From contig NZ_AZAJ01000001.1 in NCBI RefSeq assembly GCF_000504205.1, forward strand, positions 1,648,879 to 1,712,878: a stretch of DNA of 64,000 bases. The letters are read 5' to 3'. Shown here piece after piece: positions 1 to 8,480 of this stretch. Source of the stretch: Methanolobus tindarius DSM 2278 (GTDB lineage Archaea; Halobacteriota; Methanosarcinia; Methanosarcinales; Methanosarcinaceae). A program made the position numbers and the translations under genes. Below the pieces are notes generated by a model that was not told where the DNA came from, made no database searches, and was given only the letters and a program-made list of their open reading frames with translations. How positions within the stretch are numbered: position 1 is the stretch's first letter; each line of letters starts with the position of its first letter.

Positions 1-219
1 TTCACCGATATAGGTGATGCCGTAGCAAGCGGTAAAATGACTGCAAAGGTCAAGGATATCATGACCCGTGATCTTATTACTGTTGATGCAGAAACATCCC
101 TCTACGATGCTGTGAAAATGTTTGACAATCACAATATCGGTTTCTTATTGGTGTCCTATGATGGTATGCCAAAAGGAGTTCTTTCTAAGAAGGATGTATT
201 CCATGAGCTAGTGTATTAA
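1..219 (+). CDS. CBS-domain protein, C-terminal part (partial)
   Basis: The frame is open from the first base of the window, so this is the tail of a longer gene. The visible 72 residues contain the end of one segment and then a nearly complete CBS motif (KVKDIMTRDLITVDAETSL, then the GFLLVSYDGMPKGVLSKKD strand-turn region). CBS pairs bind adenosyl nucleotides and regulate attached domains or act alone as sensors. The upstream domain is outside the window, so the full architecture is unknown. A hairpin terminator lies directly behind the stop codon. Confidence 0.85.
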   Translation, partial: FTDIGDAVASGKMTAKVKDIMTRDLITVDAETSLYDAVKMFDNHNIGFLLVSYDGMPKGVLSKKDVFHELVY

Positions 220-232
220 ATATAGTTGACTA

Positions 233-268
233 AATAGTTCAAAAGAACTATTTTCTTCTTTTCTTTAG
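233..268 (+). terminator. Intrinsic terminator after the CBS gene
   Basis: A perfect 8-bp stem, AATAGTTC (233-240) and GAACTATT (245-252) with loop AAAA, is followed by a T-rich run (TTCTTCTTTTCTTT). It sits 13 nt after the CBS-gene stop and overlaps the stop codon of the convergent hisE, so it may serve both strands. Confidence 0.7.
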
Positions 269-547
269 CTCAGTAGCAATTTCATCAAGAGTTATTCCTT
301 TAGCCACAAACATAACCATAAGATGGAACAAAAGGTCTGATGATTCGTAGATAATTTCTTCCTTGTTCTCACTCTTTACAGCAAGAATTGTTTCTATTGA
401 TTCCTCACCTACTTTTTCAAGTATCTTGTCAATACCTTTTCTGTGACTGAGTAAGGAACATACATACGAGTTTTCAGAAGGATTCTCCTTTCTGTCTTTT
501 ATTATGTCGTAAAGCTCGTTAAATATTGAGAGATCAGTTTCAGGCAT
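248..547 (-). CDS. hisE: Phosphoribosyl-ATP pyrophosphatase
   Basis: HisE hydrolyses phosphoribosyl-ATP to phosphoribosyl-AMP, the second step of histidine biosynthesis, in the cytosol. The 99-residue product has the normal size of a stand-alone HisE and shows the all-alpha MazG-like metal-binding pattern: [14 protein letters not shown] (Glu cluster) and [16 protein letters not shown] (Glu/Asp pair). It lies 254 bp downstream of the leuC-type gene on the same strand, with a potential structured leader between them. hisF is also in this window but 17 kb away, so the his genes are dispersed. Confidence 0.93.
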   Translation of the reverse strand: MPETDLSIFNELYDIIKDRKENPSENSYVCSLLSHRKGIDKILEKVGEESIETILAVKSENKEEIIYESSDLLFHLMVMFVAKGITLDEIATELKKRRK

Positions 548-670
548 GATTTATCCTTTCCTGATAGATGGTAATCATATTACATCTTTATGGTGTATTT
601 TAGCGCACAGTTCAAACGGGCAACCTATACGGTAAGTTTAGAAGGTATTATCCAAAAAAACAGTTATAGT

Positions 671-727
671 GACGTTGGTTGTAATCCACACACAATATGA
701 CGGGACCGTGTTGGTTATACCAACGTC
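671..727 (-). promoter_or_regulatory. Potential switching stem-loops in the leuC-hisE gap
   Basis: In the 254-bp gap before hisE, the 9-mer GACGTTGGT (671-679) is the exact inverted complement of ACCAACGTC (719-727). The latter can instead pair with GTTGGT (710-715) around a 3-nt loop. On the minus-strand RNA the first arm could therefore pair either with a near 6-nt partner or a far 9-nt partner. Mutually exclusive pairing of this kind is what attenuators use. A regulatory role is inference. No other gene was seen in 548-801. Confidence 0.4.
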
Positions 728-801
728 TGGAACTATCATTAAATTTGTTTAATATATCTTTTGTGGTCTCACAGTTAAAAAAAAGAAAGAAATAGTAGAG
801 A

Positions 802-2082
802 TCAGATCTTTCTAGGATCTGTGATTTCTCCTGTGAGTGCTGATGCTGCAGCGGTTGCTGGTGAGCTCAGGTATACGAAGGACTGTGGACTACCTTCACG
901 TCCCTTGAAGTTACGGTTGGATGTTGCAAGTCCTACTTCACCGTCTCCGAGAAGTCCGAAAGACCCTCCCATACATGGTCCACAGCATGGCGATTCTACC
1001 ATTGCACCTGCTTCCATGAACTGTTCAATGTAACCTGCCCTGAGGACCTTCATGTATTCAGTTCTTGATGCAGGTATTATGAGAAGTCTTACACCTTTTG
1101 CAACAGGTTCGTCACCCATCATCTTTGCAACAACTTCGATATCCTCAAATCTTCCGTTTGTACAGGAACCTACAAAGATCTGGTCAACCTTTGTACCTTC
1201 AACTTCTGTCACAGGCTTGACGTTGTCGACATTGTGTGGACATGCTACCTGTGGCTCAAGGTTGCTGATATCATATTTGTGAAGCTCACATTCTGCACCC
1301 TCGTCAGATTTCCAGTATGGATCGAACTCATAGTCTGGTATTCTTTCCTTGAGATATGCTTCTGTAGTTGCATCAGCTTCAATTATACCTGCTTTTCCGC
1401 CCATTTCAATAGCCATGTTGGAGATGGTCATACGCTCGGACATTGGCAGTGAGCTGATAGCTGAACCTGCGTATTCTGCTGCCTTGTATCTTGCACCTTC
1501 TGCACCTACGTCCCCAATGAGGTGGAGAATAATGTCCTTTGAGTAGACGTGCTTTGGAAGCTTTCCTTCAACTTCAAACCTGATTGTATCAGGTACTTTG
1601 AACCAGAGCTTTCCTGATGCAAAAACTGCTGCCATGTCAGTTGAGCCGATACCTGTTGAGAATGCACCGAGTGAACCGTATGCACAGGTGTGTGAGTCTG
1701 AACCTACTACAAGGTCTCCTGGCTTGACATGTCCCTTTTCAGGCATGACCTGGTGGCAGACACCTTCATAAACGTCATAGTTGATGATGCCCTGCTCCTT
1801 TGCGAACTTCCTGAGCATTATGTGGTTCTGTGCAGCGTTAAGTGAGTCTGCAGGAACCTGGTGGTCGAAGAGTATCACTATTTTACTAGGGTCCCATACC
1901 TTCTTCTCTTCCTTATCCCTCATAATCTCGTAGAATCCATCTACTGCAAGAGGTCCGGTGATGTCGTGGGTCATTGCCCTGTCTATATTAGCCAGTACGA
2001 ATTCTCCGGCTTTTACCGTCTTCCCGGCAGCCTTCGAAAAGATCTTCTCAGAGATCGTCATAGGTTCATTATTAGTGGACAT
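802..2082 (-). CDS. leuC: 3-isopropylmalate / homoaconitate dehydratase, large subunit
   Basis: Large, [4Fe-4S]-carrying subunit of an aconitase-superfamily isomerase. Methanogens use such enzymes in leucine/isoleucine synthesis and, as homoaconitase, in coenzyme B synthesis. Cluster ligands are visible as SCTNGR (Cys about 307) and the CCGPC motif (Cys about 367 and 370). The 426-residue length fits the archaeal short form, which needs a separate small subunit not found here. The start is set at ATG 2082, where AGGA lies 7 nt upstream. An ATG at 2109 would add nine residues without a better ribosome site. The substrate cannot be decided from the large subunit alone. Confidence 0.85.
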   Translation of the reverse strand: MSTNNEPMTISEKIFSKAAGKTVKAGEFVLANIDRAMTHDITGPLAVDGFYEIMRDKEEKKVWDPSKIVILFDHQVPADSLNAAQNHIMLRKFAKEQGIINYDVYEGVCHQVMPEKGHVKPGDLVVGSDSHTCAYGSLGAFSTGIGSTDMAAVFASGKLWFKVPDTIRFEVEGKLPKHVYSKDIILHLIGDVGAEGARYKAAEYAGSAISSLPMSERMTISNMAIEMGGKAGIIEADATTEAYLKERIPDYEFDPYWKSDEGAECELHKYDISNLEPQVACPHNVDNVKPVTEVEGTKVDQIFVGSCTNGRFEDIEVVAKMMGDEPVAKGVRLLIIPASRTEYMKVLRAGYIEQFMEAGAMVESPCCGPCMGGSFGLLGDGEVGLATSNRNFKGREGSPQSFVYLSSPATAAASALTGEITDPRKI

Positions 2083-2167
2083 GTTTATTCCTGCATAATG
2101 TTTATTCATTATAAATCAATCGATAAATTGGAATTAAGTGAAATTTTAAGTCAAATTTAGGGTAAAC

Positions 2168-2878
2168 TTAGATATTTTTTACTATCCTGTAACTTCCCTC
2201 ACTATAATGGACGATGTAATTTAAGTATCCTTGCTTCAGGTAAGATTCTGCAATAATTCTGCCATTTTCCCCGGTTCTGAAACCATTGTACTTCTTATAA
2301 GTAAGAATTGTGTCTTCTAATTCCAGAATATATCTTTTCACAAGTAACTCTGCAAGTTCATAACTTTGCTGGGTTCCAATTTCTTTTCCAAGGCCTTCAC
2401 ATTCTGAAGTATTGAGTTTAAGCCCCTCCATGTAGAAGGGGTAAGTGCTGCACAAAAGAGGTCTTAATTTGTAGATATCACAACGGTGATCTGTGCTGTC
2501 ATCAGGGATAAAAGAGCAATCCTTGTTCTCCTTTCGACGAAGCATCCATCCGAATGTGTGTATATTACCGTCTTCATCGATGAGTCCGTCGGCTTCATTA
2601 ATCTCACACTCTTCTTCGGGGGTTTCGACTTCTGCGACAAATGGTTCCGCAATCTCTTCCAATCTAAGGTCGCTCTGATTCTCAATATCATGTATCTCTG
2701 AAGTGTTTATTGCAACCCTGTTATCCCCGAAATCCCTGCGGCAGCATTTCCCACAGATCATGCATTGAAATCCTATATTTTGAATCTCATTTGCAATTTG
2801 CTGCACATTGATCTTTTTAGCTGCACCAAGTTCAGATTCAAGCTCATCAATCAGGATTTCCTTCAAATTCTCATTCAT
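2168..2878 (-). CDS. YkgJ-family cysteine-cluster protein
   Basis: The 236-residue protein has the CxxCxxCC-type cluster CMICGKCC near residue 39 and further cysteines in HRCDIYKLRPLLCSTYPF, the hallmark of the YkgJ (zinc/iron-chelating) family. Members are cytosolic and bind a metal or Fe-S centre; the reaction is not known for most of them. The N-terminal 35 residues are amphipathic helix. It follows the DHH gene on the same strand after a 401-bp gap, so it probably has its own promoter. Confidence 0.8.
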   Translation of the reverse strand: MNENLKEILIDELESELGAAKKINVQQIANEIQNIGFQCMICGKCCRRDFGDNRVAINTSEIHDIENQSDLRLEEIAEPFVAEVETPEEECEINEADGLIDEDGNIHTFGWMLRRKENKDCSFIPDDSTDHRCDIYKLRPLLCSTYPFYMEGLKLNTSECEGLGKEIGTQQSYELAELLVKRYILELEDTILTYKKYNGFRTGENGRIIAESYLKQGYLNYIVHYSEGSYRIVKNI

Positions 2879-3279
2879 CTGCTTATCTGAATGTTTTGAT
2901 CATTTATCACTCATAGGGTATGACTTTTTCAGAGCTATGTGTTCAAAAACTGATTGTGTTGTGTATGTTCTTGAATTTATTTGTGATGAGTGCAGTATGA
3001 ATAAGGTAATATCCAATTTTTGTCAGTATGTTTTTGTAAACACACGCACTTTATGCAGATTAATACGTAATCTTTGTATTCGCACGTATGGTCACACATA
3101 TTATTGTCCGTATGTTTGCGAAAAGAAGTCAATTTGATTAAAATAGCTGTTATTGATTCAATAATCTACAACCATTTATTGATATTATATCATCTATTTA
3201 ATGTTATATACCTCTGATTAGGTATAATACACTACTATCTTTGCAAACGAGTATTTCCAAAAAAGCAGAATAGAAGAGA
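2879..3279. other. Intergenic region, AT-rich, no gene seen
   Basis: A 401-bp gap between two minus-strand genes. It should hold the terminator of the DHH gene (a T6 tract on the minus strand at 3264-3259) and the promoter of the YkgJ gene. Two copies of CGTATG and a few 5-bp hairpins occur around 3010-3120. No convincing coding frame or RNA gene was found; the plus-strand frame through it has no protein-like composition. Confidence 0.5.
3256..3268 (-). terminator. Oligo-T terminator after the DHH gene
   Basis: On the minus strand a T6 tract follows the DHH-gene stop by about 15 nt. Archaeal RNA polymerase terminates at such U-tracts. No stem precedes it, so the call is tentative. Confidence 0.4.
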
Positions 3280-4749
3280 TTATTCGTCGTTCTCTTCCAC
3301 ACCGACAGCTGCCAGGAATCTCTTGACGACAGCTTCATTAACAAGTCTTAACAGTGTCTGGCGGTCTTTGGACGCACTGAATACTCCCAGTGGAATTTGT
3401 GCAGCTGCAGCAGTTGCATGTCCGCCACCTGCATCTTCACCGAAAGCTCTTTTCATGACGTCTCCAAGGTTAACTCTGATATCGTTACTGCGACCAGAGA
3501 TGTATATCTTTTCTTCAGTCACTCCGAATACGATTGATGTTGAAATACCTTCAAGGTTAAGCAGGTAATCTGCTGCCTGTGGCAATGTATCCCTGTTACG
3601 GATACTTCCCACATTAGAGAGCAGATAACTTCCGATTACCTGTCTGCTGTTAATAGCTTCCCCAAGTACGTCCAGAGTTTCAATTGACATTGAAGGACGT
3701 TCCAGTTGTTCCAGTATATCGTGGTCAGATAACGGATAGAGATATGAAGCTGCAGAAAGGTCTGAAGAATCAGTATTTCTCTTAAAATCAAGGGTGTCGG
3801 TTCTTATACCATAGAGCAGTGCAGTAGCAAGCTCACTGTCAATATCTATATTGAGTTCCTGCAGGTATTTTGTGAGAATTGTAGCAGAAGCTCCTACATG
3901 TGGTCTGATATCGATGAAGTCTGCATCTATGTCAGCATCAGGAAGTGGGTGATGGTCGATTATAATATTCACATGAGTATCAAGTGGTAGCGAGTTGTTT
4001 GCGCCAGGCATTGAACAATCCACAAGTGCAAGGTTCTCGTAATTTGTAAATCCAACATCTTCGGACCTGAAAAGATCAATTCCAAGAAGGTTCACAAACG
4101 CCTTATTTTCCTGATGCCCGATTTCTCCGTGATAAATAATATCTGCAAGTACATTGAAAGATGATGCAATAGTTTTCAGTGCAAGGGCACTGGAAATAGC
4201 ATCAGGATCCGGATTATCGTGGACAACAATACCGAGTTTTTTCCCCTTATTTGTCTCAAACCACTGAGTGAGCTTGTTACCTCTGCGCATAGCTTCTGCA
4301 CGTTCAAGTGATCTTGAAAGGGATTTTGCCACCATTCTTGGAGGCATTATTACAAGGTCTGCTCCAATTGTCTCCATTTCCTGCATGTTAATTACATCAG
4401 GAGCTCTAACCACACAGTAGATATCAGGTGATACCTTTTCCCTGACATTTTTGAGGGCTATTTTGTTTGCCTTTGGATCAGAACTCAGGATTAGGATTCC
4501 TGCAAGGTTCTTGGTGTTGATCATTTCAAAAAGATTAGGATCACTTACATCACCAACCAGAGCTTCATATGCTTCCTCACGTAGTGTTTCAACCTTCTGT
4601 GAGTCCTTATCAACGATAATAAGCTCTTTGTCAAGTTCCCTGAGTTCCTTGGCTAATGCAAATCCAAAACTACCACTACCAAGAATCAGGTATGTGGGTT
4701 TGATTTTAGTTTTGTCAGTTGCGTTAATCTCCTTTGCAACGTTGTTAAT
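3280..4749 (-). CDS. TrkA-N (Rossmann) / DHH-DHHA1 phosphoesterase, non-canonical start
   Basis: A 489-residue archaeal RecJ/NrnA-like phosphoesterase with an N-terminal NAD-binding TrkA-N domain. The Rossmann loop GSGSFGFA is at about 24-31, followed by IIVDKDSQKVETL. The DHH domain shows HDNPDPDAISSALAL, then VDCSM and DHHPLPD. The C-terminal DHHA1 domain has GGGHATAAAA. The family cleaves short oligonucleotides or nucleotide second messengers with Mn2+. The first in-frame ATG (4524) would delete the Rossmann domain. Upstream the frame stays open to a stop and contains no ATG, GTG or TTG. An ATT at 4749-4747 lies 7 nt after a perfect GGAGG, so AUU initiation is the best reading; a sequencing indel is the alternative. 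Confidence 0.8.
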   Translation of the reverse strand: MNNVAKEINATDKTKIKPTYLILGSGSFGFALAKELRELDKELIIVDKDSQKVETLREEAYEALVGDVSDPNLFEMINTKNLAGILILSSDPKANKIALKNVREKVSPDIYCVVRAPDVINMQEMETIGADLVIMPPRMVAKSLSRSLERAEAMRRGNKLTQWFETNKGKKLGIVVHDNPDPDAISSALALKTIASSFNVLADIIYHGEIGHQENKAFVNLLGIDLFRSEDVGFTNYENLALVDCSMPGANNSLPLDTHVNIIIDHHPLPDADIDADFIDIRPHVGASATILTKYLQELNIDIDSELATALLYGIRTDTLDFKRNTDSSDLSAASYLYPLSDHDILEQLERPSMSIETLDVLGEAINSRQVIGSYLLSNVGSIRNRDTLPQAADYLLNLEGISTSIVFGVTEEKIYISGRSNDIRVNLGDVMKRAFGEDAGGGHATAAAAQIPLGVFSASKDRQTLLRLVNEAVVKRFLAAVGVEENDE

Positions 4750-4865
4750 AGAATAACCTCCATCTGGTTAAGGGTCATATTTGCATAAAACAATTTTGAA
4801 TAAAATAACAGAAATAATACATTAACTGATAAATAGAATGCAAACTAAGGAATAAATAGGTAACT

Positions 4866-6344
4866 ATGTTCTCTATCACTTCTTCTAAAATGCGTTCAAT
4901 TGATGCTAATTGCGCATATCTTGGCTTAAGCCCTGTGCAGCTTATGGAAAATGCCGGTGCTGCAATTGCCCGGGAAATTATGTCTAAAATAAGGTATGGT
5001 AAAGTTCTTTTTGTAGCCGGCAGGGGAAATAATGGAGGAGATACCTTTGTTGCTGCACGTCATCTGGCAATGAACAGGAACTATGAAGTAAAACTGATAC
5101 TTCTTGGTCACTCATCTCGTATAAGGACGGAAGAATCAAAACAGAACTTTTCTCTTCTCAGGTACAGCGGTCTTACAGAACTGATAGAAATTGCAGATTC
5201 AAAAGAACTTGAAAAATACCCTGGCTGGAAAAACAATGATATTATTGTTGACGGAATCCTGGGTTCCGGAATAAAAGGTGCTCCCAGAGAGCCAGAATCA
5301 ACTGCAATTGACCTGATAAATTCTTCTAATTCATACATTATTTCTGTAGATTCTCCTTCGGGATATGGTATGGATGGTGCAGAAGTTGTCAAAAGCGTGA
5401 TTGCAGATTTGACAATCACCTTCCACAGGATGAAAACAGGTCTTGAACTTCCAGATTCTGAAAAATACACCGGCCTGGTAAAAGTTGTTCCAATAGGTGT
5501 ATGCAAAGATGCTGAAGAATATGTCGGCATGGGTGATCTTATATCCCTATCACGCAGAAACAGCGAAGCTCATAAAGGTAATTCAGGCCGAGTTCTTGTT
5601 ATCGGCGGAGGTGCATATTATGGTGCTCCGGCCCTTGCAGCCATGGCAGCGCTTCGAACCGGTGCTGATATCGTAACAGTTGCTGTGCCGGAAAATGTTG
5701 CCGATACAGTTGCTTCGTTTTCACCAAATCTTATTGTAATACCACTTGAAGGTGACAGGTTAAATCCTTCAAATATTCCGGTTCTTGAAACTCTCCTTGA
5801 AACTCATGATGTTGCTGTAATTGGTCCTGGTCTTGGCAGAGACTCTGCAACTCTGGAAACGGTGGAGCAACTTCTTCCTATTTGCAGGAAAGCTGTTGTT
5901 GATGCGGATGCGCTTTTTGGATTGAAATTACCCGTAAAAAGTGAGGGTAAATTCATTCTGACACCGCATTCTGCTGAATTCTCATGTCTGTCAGGGTCCT
6001 CTGTTCCAAAAGAACTTGATTCTAAAAAGGCTGTTGTAGGCAGCTTTGCTTCTGATAAAGCCGTCACAGTTATTCTGAAAGGAAAAATTGATGTCATTTC
6101 CGATGGTTCAGTCACCCGGCTTAACAGGACAGGTAATGCCGGAATGGCGGTTGGTGGCACGGGAGATGTTCTTACCGGAATCATCGGTGCCCTCTTTGCA
6201 GTCAATGATGCGATAGATGCGGCTTTATGTGCGGTTTTCATCAGCGGCGCAGCCGGAGACCTTGCATTTCAGGAAAAAGGAAACGGTTTGCTTGCGACAG
6301 ATATAATTGATCGGATTACCGATGTTATATCAGGTGTATTATAA
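4866..6344 (+). CDS. nnr: Bifunctional NAD(P)H-hydrate epimerase / ADP-dependent dehydratase
   Basis: Repairs hydrated NADH/NADPH. The N-terminal YjeF_N domain (about 1-215) epimerises NAD(P)HX and shows GRGNNGGDTFVAARHL. The C-terminal ribokinase-like domain (about 225-490) dehydrates the S form and ends with the nucleotide-binding motif GGTGDVLTGIIGAL. At 492 residues it has the full length of fused bacterial/archaeal Nnr. It is divergent from the DHH gene and begins an apparent operon: its TAA overlaps the ATG of the next small gene (TAATG), then moaC follows. Confidence 0.92.
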   Translation: MFSITSSKMRSIDANCAYLGLSPVQLMENAGAAIAREIMSKIRYGKVLFVAGRGNNGGDTFVAARHLAMNRNYEVKLILLGHSSRIRTEESKQNFSLLRYSGLTELIEIADSKELEKYPGWKNNDIIVDGILGSGIKGAPREPESTAIDLINSSNSYIISVDSPSGYGMDGAEVVKSVIADLTITFHRMKTGLELPDSEKYTGLVKVVPIGVCKDAEEYVGMGDLISLSRRNSEAHKGNSGRVLVIGGGAYYGAPALAAMAALRTGADIVTVAVPENVADTVASFSPNLIVIPLEGDRLNPSNIPVLETLLETHDVAVIGPGLGRDSATLETVEQLLPICRKAVVDADALFGLKLPVKSEGKFILTPHSAEFSCLSGSSVPKELDSKKAVVGSFASDKAVTVILKGKIDVISDGSVTRLNRTGNAGMAVGGTGDVLTGIIGALFAVNDAIDAALCAVFISGAAGDLAFQEKGNGLLATDIIDRITDVISGVL

Positions 6345-6526
6345 TGGGGCAGGAAAGCAGAAGAATTAGTGTGGATATTGAAAGAAAGTGGATACGCATC
6401 ATTGTCAGTCATGGCAGGGATGAGGAAATACTTAAACTTTCAATTGATGAGGCTCGCAGTCTGAAAGAACAACTAAATACTACTATTGAGGATTACCTGC
6501 AGAGACAAAATATTAGAATTGATTAA
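6344..6526 (+). CDS. Small conserved-looking hypothetical protein
   Basis: A 60-residue, charged, soluble protein with no signal peptide or cysteines. It starts with an ATG overlapping the nnr stop by 1 nt (translational coupling) and ends 13 nt before moaC. The middle is strand-like (KWIRIIVSHG) and the C-terminal half is a predicted amphipathic helix. No family recognised. Position in the nnr-moaC operon and its coupled start make it likely to be real. Confidence 0.65.
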   Translation: MGQESRRISVDIERKWIRIIVSHGRDEEILKLSIDEARSLKEQLNTTIEDYLQRQNIRID

Positions 6527-6539
6527 AAACGGTGATTAA

Positions 6540-7016
6540 TTGGAAGCTACATTCACACATATCGAGAACGACCGCGCGGTCATGGTAGACATCAGTAAAA
6601 AGGATATCATTGTGAGAAAGGCAATAGCTTCCGGGGAAATAGTTCTTAATGATGCAACCATTGAGAAGATTCGCTCGGGTAGCGTTGAAAAAGGAAATGT
6701 ATTCTCCACCGCGCGCGTGGCTTCAATTCTTGCAGTAAAAAAGACACCGGAACTTATTCCTATGTGTCACCAGATTCCAATTACCAAGGTGGATGTGGAC
6801 TTTTCAATTCATGGGAATATTGTCCGTGCAACTGTAGAGGTGCGTTCCGTTGGAAAAACAGGTGTTGAGATGGAGGCGCTTACAGGTGTCTCAGTTGCCC
6901 TGCTGACTGTGTGGGATATGGTCAAGTCTGCAGAAAAAGACGAGACTGGTAATTATCCTGCTACCGGAATTCAAAATATCAAGGTTCTTGAGAAAGTCAA
7001 AATGAACCAAAACTAA
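6540..7016 (+). CDS. moaC: Cyclic pyranopterin monophosphate synthase MoaC
   Basis: Converts 3',8-cyclo-7,8-dihydro-GTP into cyclic pyranopterin monophosphate in molybdopterin/tungstopterin synthesis. The 158-residue protein carries the family motifs MCHQIPITKVDV and MEALTGVSVALLTVWDMVK and has normal length. The start codon is TTG at 6540, preceded by GGTGATTAA. The cofactor is needed for formylmethanofuran dehydrogenase and for the tungsten aldehyde oxidoreductase encoded at 39 kb. Same operon as nnr and the 60-residue protein. Confidence 0.95.
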   Translation: MEATFTHIENDRAVMVDISKKDIIVRKAIASGEIVLNDATIEKIRSGSVEKGNVFSTARVASILAVKKTPELIPMCHQIPITKVDVDFSIHGNIVRATVEVRSVGKTGVEMEALTGVSVALLTVWDMVKSAEKDETGNYPATGIQNIKVLEKVKMNQN

Positions 7017-7106
7017 TGTATTTGAGGGGTGCATTAGGAAGCATTCAAATTACACTGATCAATTATCATATTTAAAAAACAACTAAATCTTAAAGAGGTA
7101 ATTTAT

Positions 7107-7955
7107 TTGAAAATTATTGGAGGACCAGCATCCCAGGCTCTTTCATCAAGGGTTGCGAGAGAACTTAACATTGAGCCTACTGTTTGTGACTTCACAAGGT
7201 TCCCTGACGGTGAACTGTATTCACGCATACTTGATGAGGACGTGGATGAAGTTACTATTATCCAGAGTACAACAACGGATTCTGATCTTGTTGCATTATT
7301 ACAGCTTATTGACGCCTGCGAGGATTCACCTGTCATCAATGTGGTTATCCCATACATGGGATATGCCAGACAGGATAAAAAGTTCAAAACCGGTGAACCA
7401 ATAACTGCAAGGGCTATTGCAAGGACAATTAATGCAGACAGGATTTTTACAGTAAATATACATGAGGCAAGTGTTCTGAATTATTTTAATGCTGATGCAT
7501 TTGACCTTGATGCTTCACGCCTGCTGGGTTATCATATAAGATCACTGAACCTGTGCAATCCTCTCATTGTCTCACCTGATAAGGGCGCAATTAATCTTGC
7601 AGAGAACACAGCAGCCGATGTAGGACTGGAATATGATTATCTTGAAAAGACAAGGCATTCCGGTGATTCAGTTACTATCAAAGCAAAAAATGTCGATGTG
7701 ATGGACAGGGATATCATAATTATTGATGACATGATCGCAACCGGTGGAACCATGGCAGAATCTATCAAACTGCTGAAATCCCAGGGAGCAAAAGATGTCT
7801 ATCTTGCATGTGTACACCCGGTTCTTGCAAGAAATGCGGTGCTTCGCCTGTACAATGCAGGGGTAAAAGATATTATAGCTACCGACACAATAGAAAAGGT
7901 ACAGAGTTGTGTCAGTGTGGCACCCCTTATAGCCAATGCTTTAAGAAGTATCTGA
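7107..7955 (+). CDS. prs: Ribose-phosphate pyrophosphokinase
   Basis: Makes PRPP from ribose 5-phosphate and ATP for nucleotide, histidine and tryptophan synthesis. The 282-residue archaeal-size protein shows the FPDGELYSRI region, the flexible-loop region around YARQDKKF, and the PRPP-binding signature DDMIATGGTMAES near the C-terminus. It starts at TTG 7107, after AGAGG 9 nt upstream. A 90-bp gap separates it from moaC, so it may have its own promoter. Confidence 0.95.
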   Translation: MKIIGGPASQALSSRVARELNIEPTVCDFTRFPDGELYSRILDEDVDEVTIIQSTTTDSDLVALLQLIDACEDSPVINVVIPYMGYARQDKKFKTGEPITARAIARTINADRIFTVNIHEASVLNYFNADAFDLDASRLLGYHIRSLNLCNPLIVSPDKGAINLAENTAADVGLEYDYLEKTRHSGDSVTIKAKNVDVMDRDIIIIDDMIATGGTMAESIKLLKSQGAKDVYLACVHPVLARNAVLRLYNAGVKDIIATDTIEKVQSCVSVAPLIANALRSI

Positions 7956-7979
7956 ACATTAATATATTGAGGTATTATA

Positions 7980-8465
7980 ATGACGTTGCCCGATGTTTGT
8001 CCCAAAGACGGAGTTTCCCAGTGTAAGAAAAAAGCCTGCCATCTTTACGTAGTAGAGTGGCGTACAGGGGACGAGCAGTGCGTTATCGGGTACAGTTCAA
8101 CTCACAAAGAGTTTTCAAGATCAACTCCAATGGAAGATACTTATGCCGAAAGTACGCGCATGAGGCTCCAAAAGAAAGCTCCGGAAGAAAGAAAAGCCTG
8201 GCCTGAATCGGGACAAAGTGCTGAAAAGCGTCAACATCTTCAGCGCCAGTCAGTTCCTGAAGAAGCTCTTACAGAGATTGCCGGGCTTCCACCAAAAGAA
8301 CCGATGTCTCCTGTGGGCCGCGAGGAAGTTGTGGTAAATAATAAGGACACAACGGTCTTTGAGGCTCGCAAAGAAAGACCAGAGGAAGAAAACAAAAGCA
8401 AAAAATCTCTGGATAAATTAATGGACGATCTTCCGGAAGATTACGAAGAAAAGTTCTGGGACTAA
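7980..8465 (+). CDS. Hypothetical protein with N-terminal cysteine cluster
   Basis: The 161-residue protein is in two parts. The first 40 residues contain four cysteines (CPKDGVSQCKKKACHL, then DEQC), suggesting a small zinc or Fe-S fold. The rest is highly charged, Pro/Glu/Lys-rich and probably disordered, ending in an acidic tail (LMDDLPEDYEEKFWD). No family recognised. It lies 24 nt after prs and 15 nt before the glycosylase gene, so probably shares their operon. Confidence 0.7.
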   Translation: MTLPDVCPKDGVSQCKKKACHLYVVEWRTGDEQCVIGYSSTHKEFSRSTPMEDTYAESTRMRLQKKAPEERKAWPESGQSAEKRQHLQRQSVPEEALTEIAGLPPKEPMSPVGREEVVVNNKDTTVFEARKERPEEENKSKKSLDKLMDDLPEDYEEKFWD

Positions 8466-8480
8466 CTCTTCTTAAATGTC

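Noticed and set aside
3000-3125. Two CGTATG copies and short hairpins as a repeat array
   Set aside because: Copies are few, irregular and short; no CRISPR-like spacing is present.
2808-3137. Plus-strand frame of about 110 codons across the 2879-3279 gap, rich in Cys
   Set aside because: Part is antisense to the YkgJ gene, there is no ribosome site, and residue composition is not protein-like.
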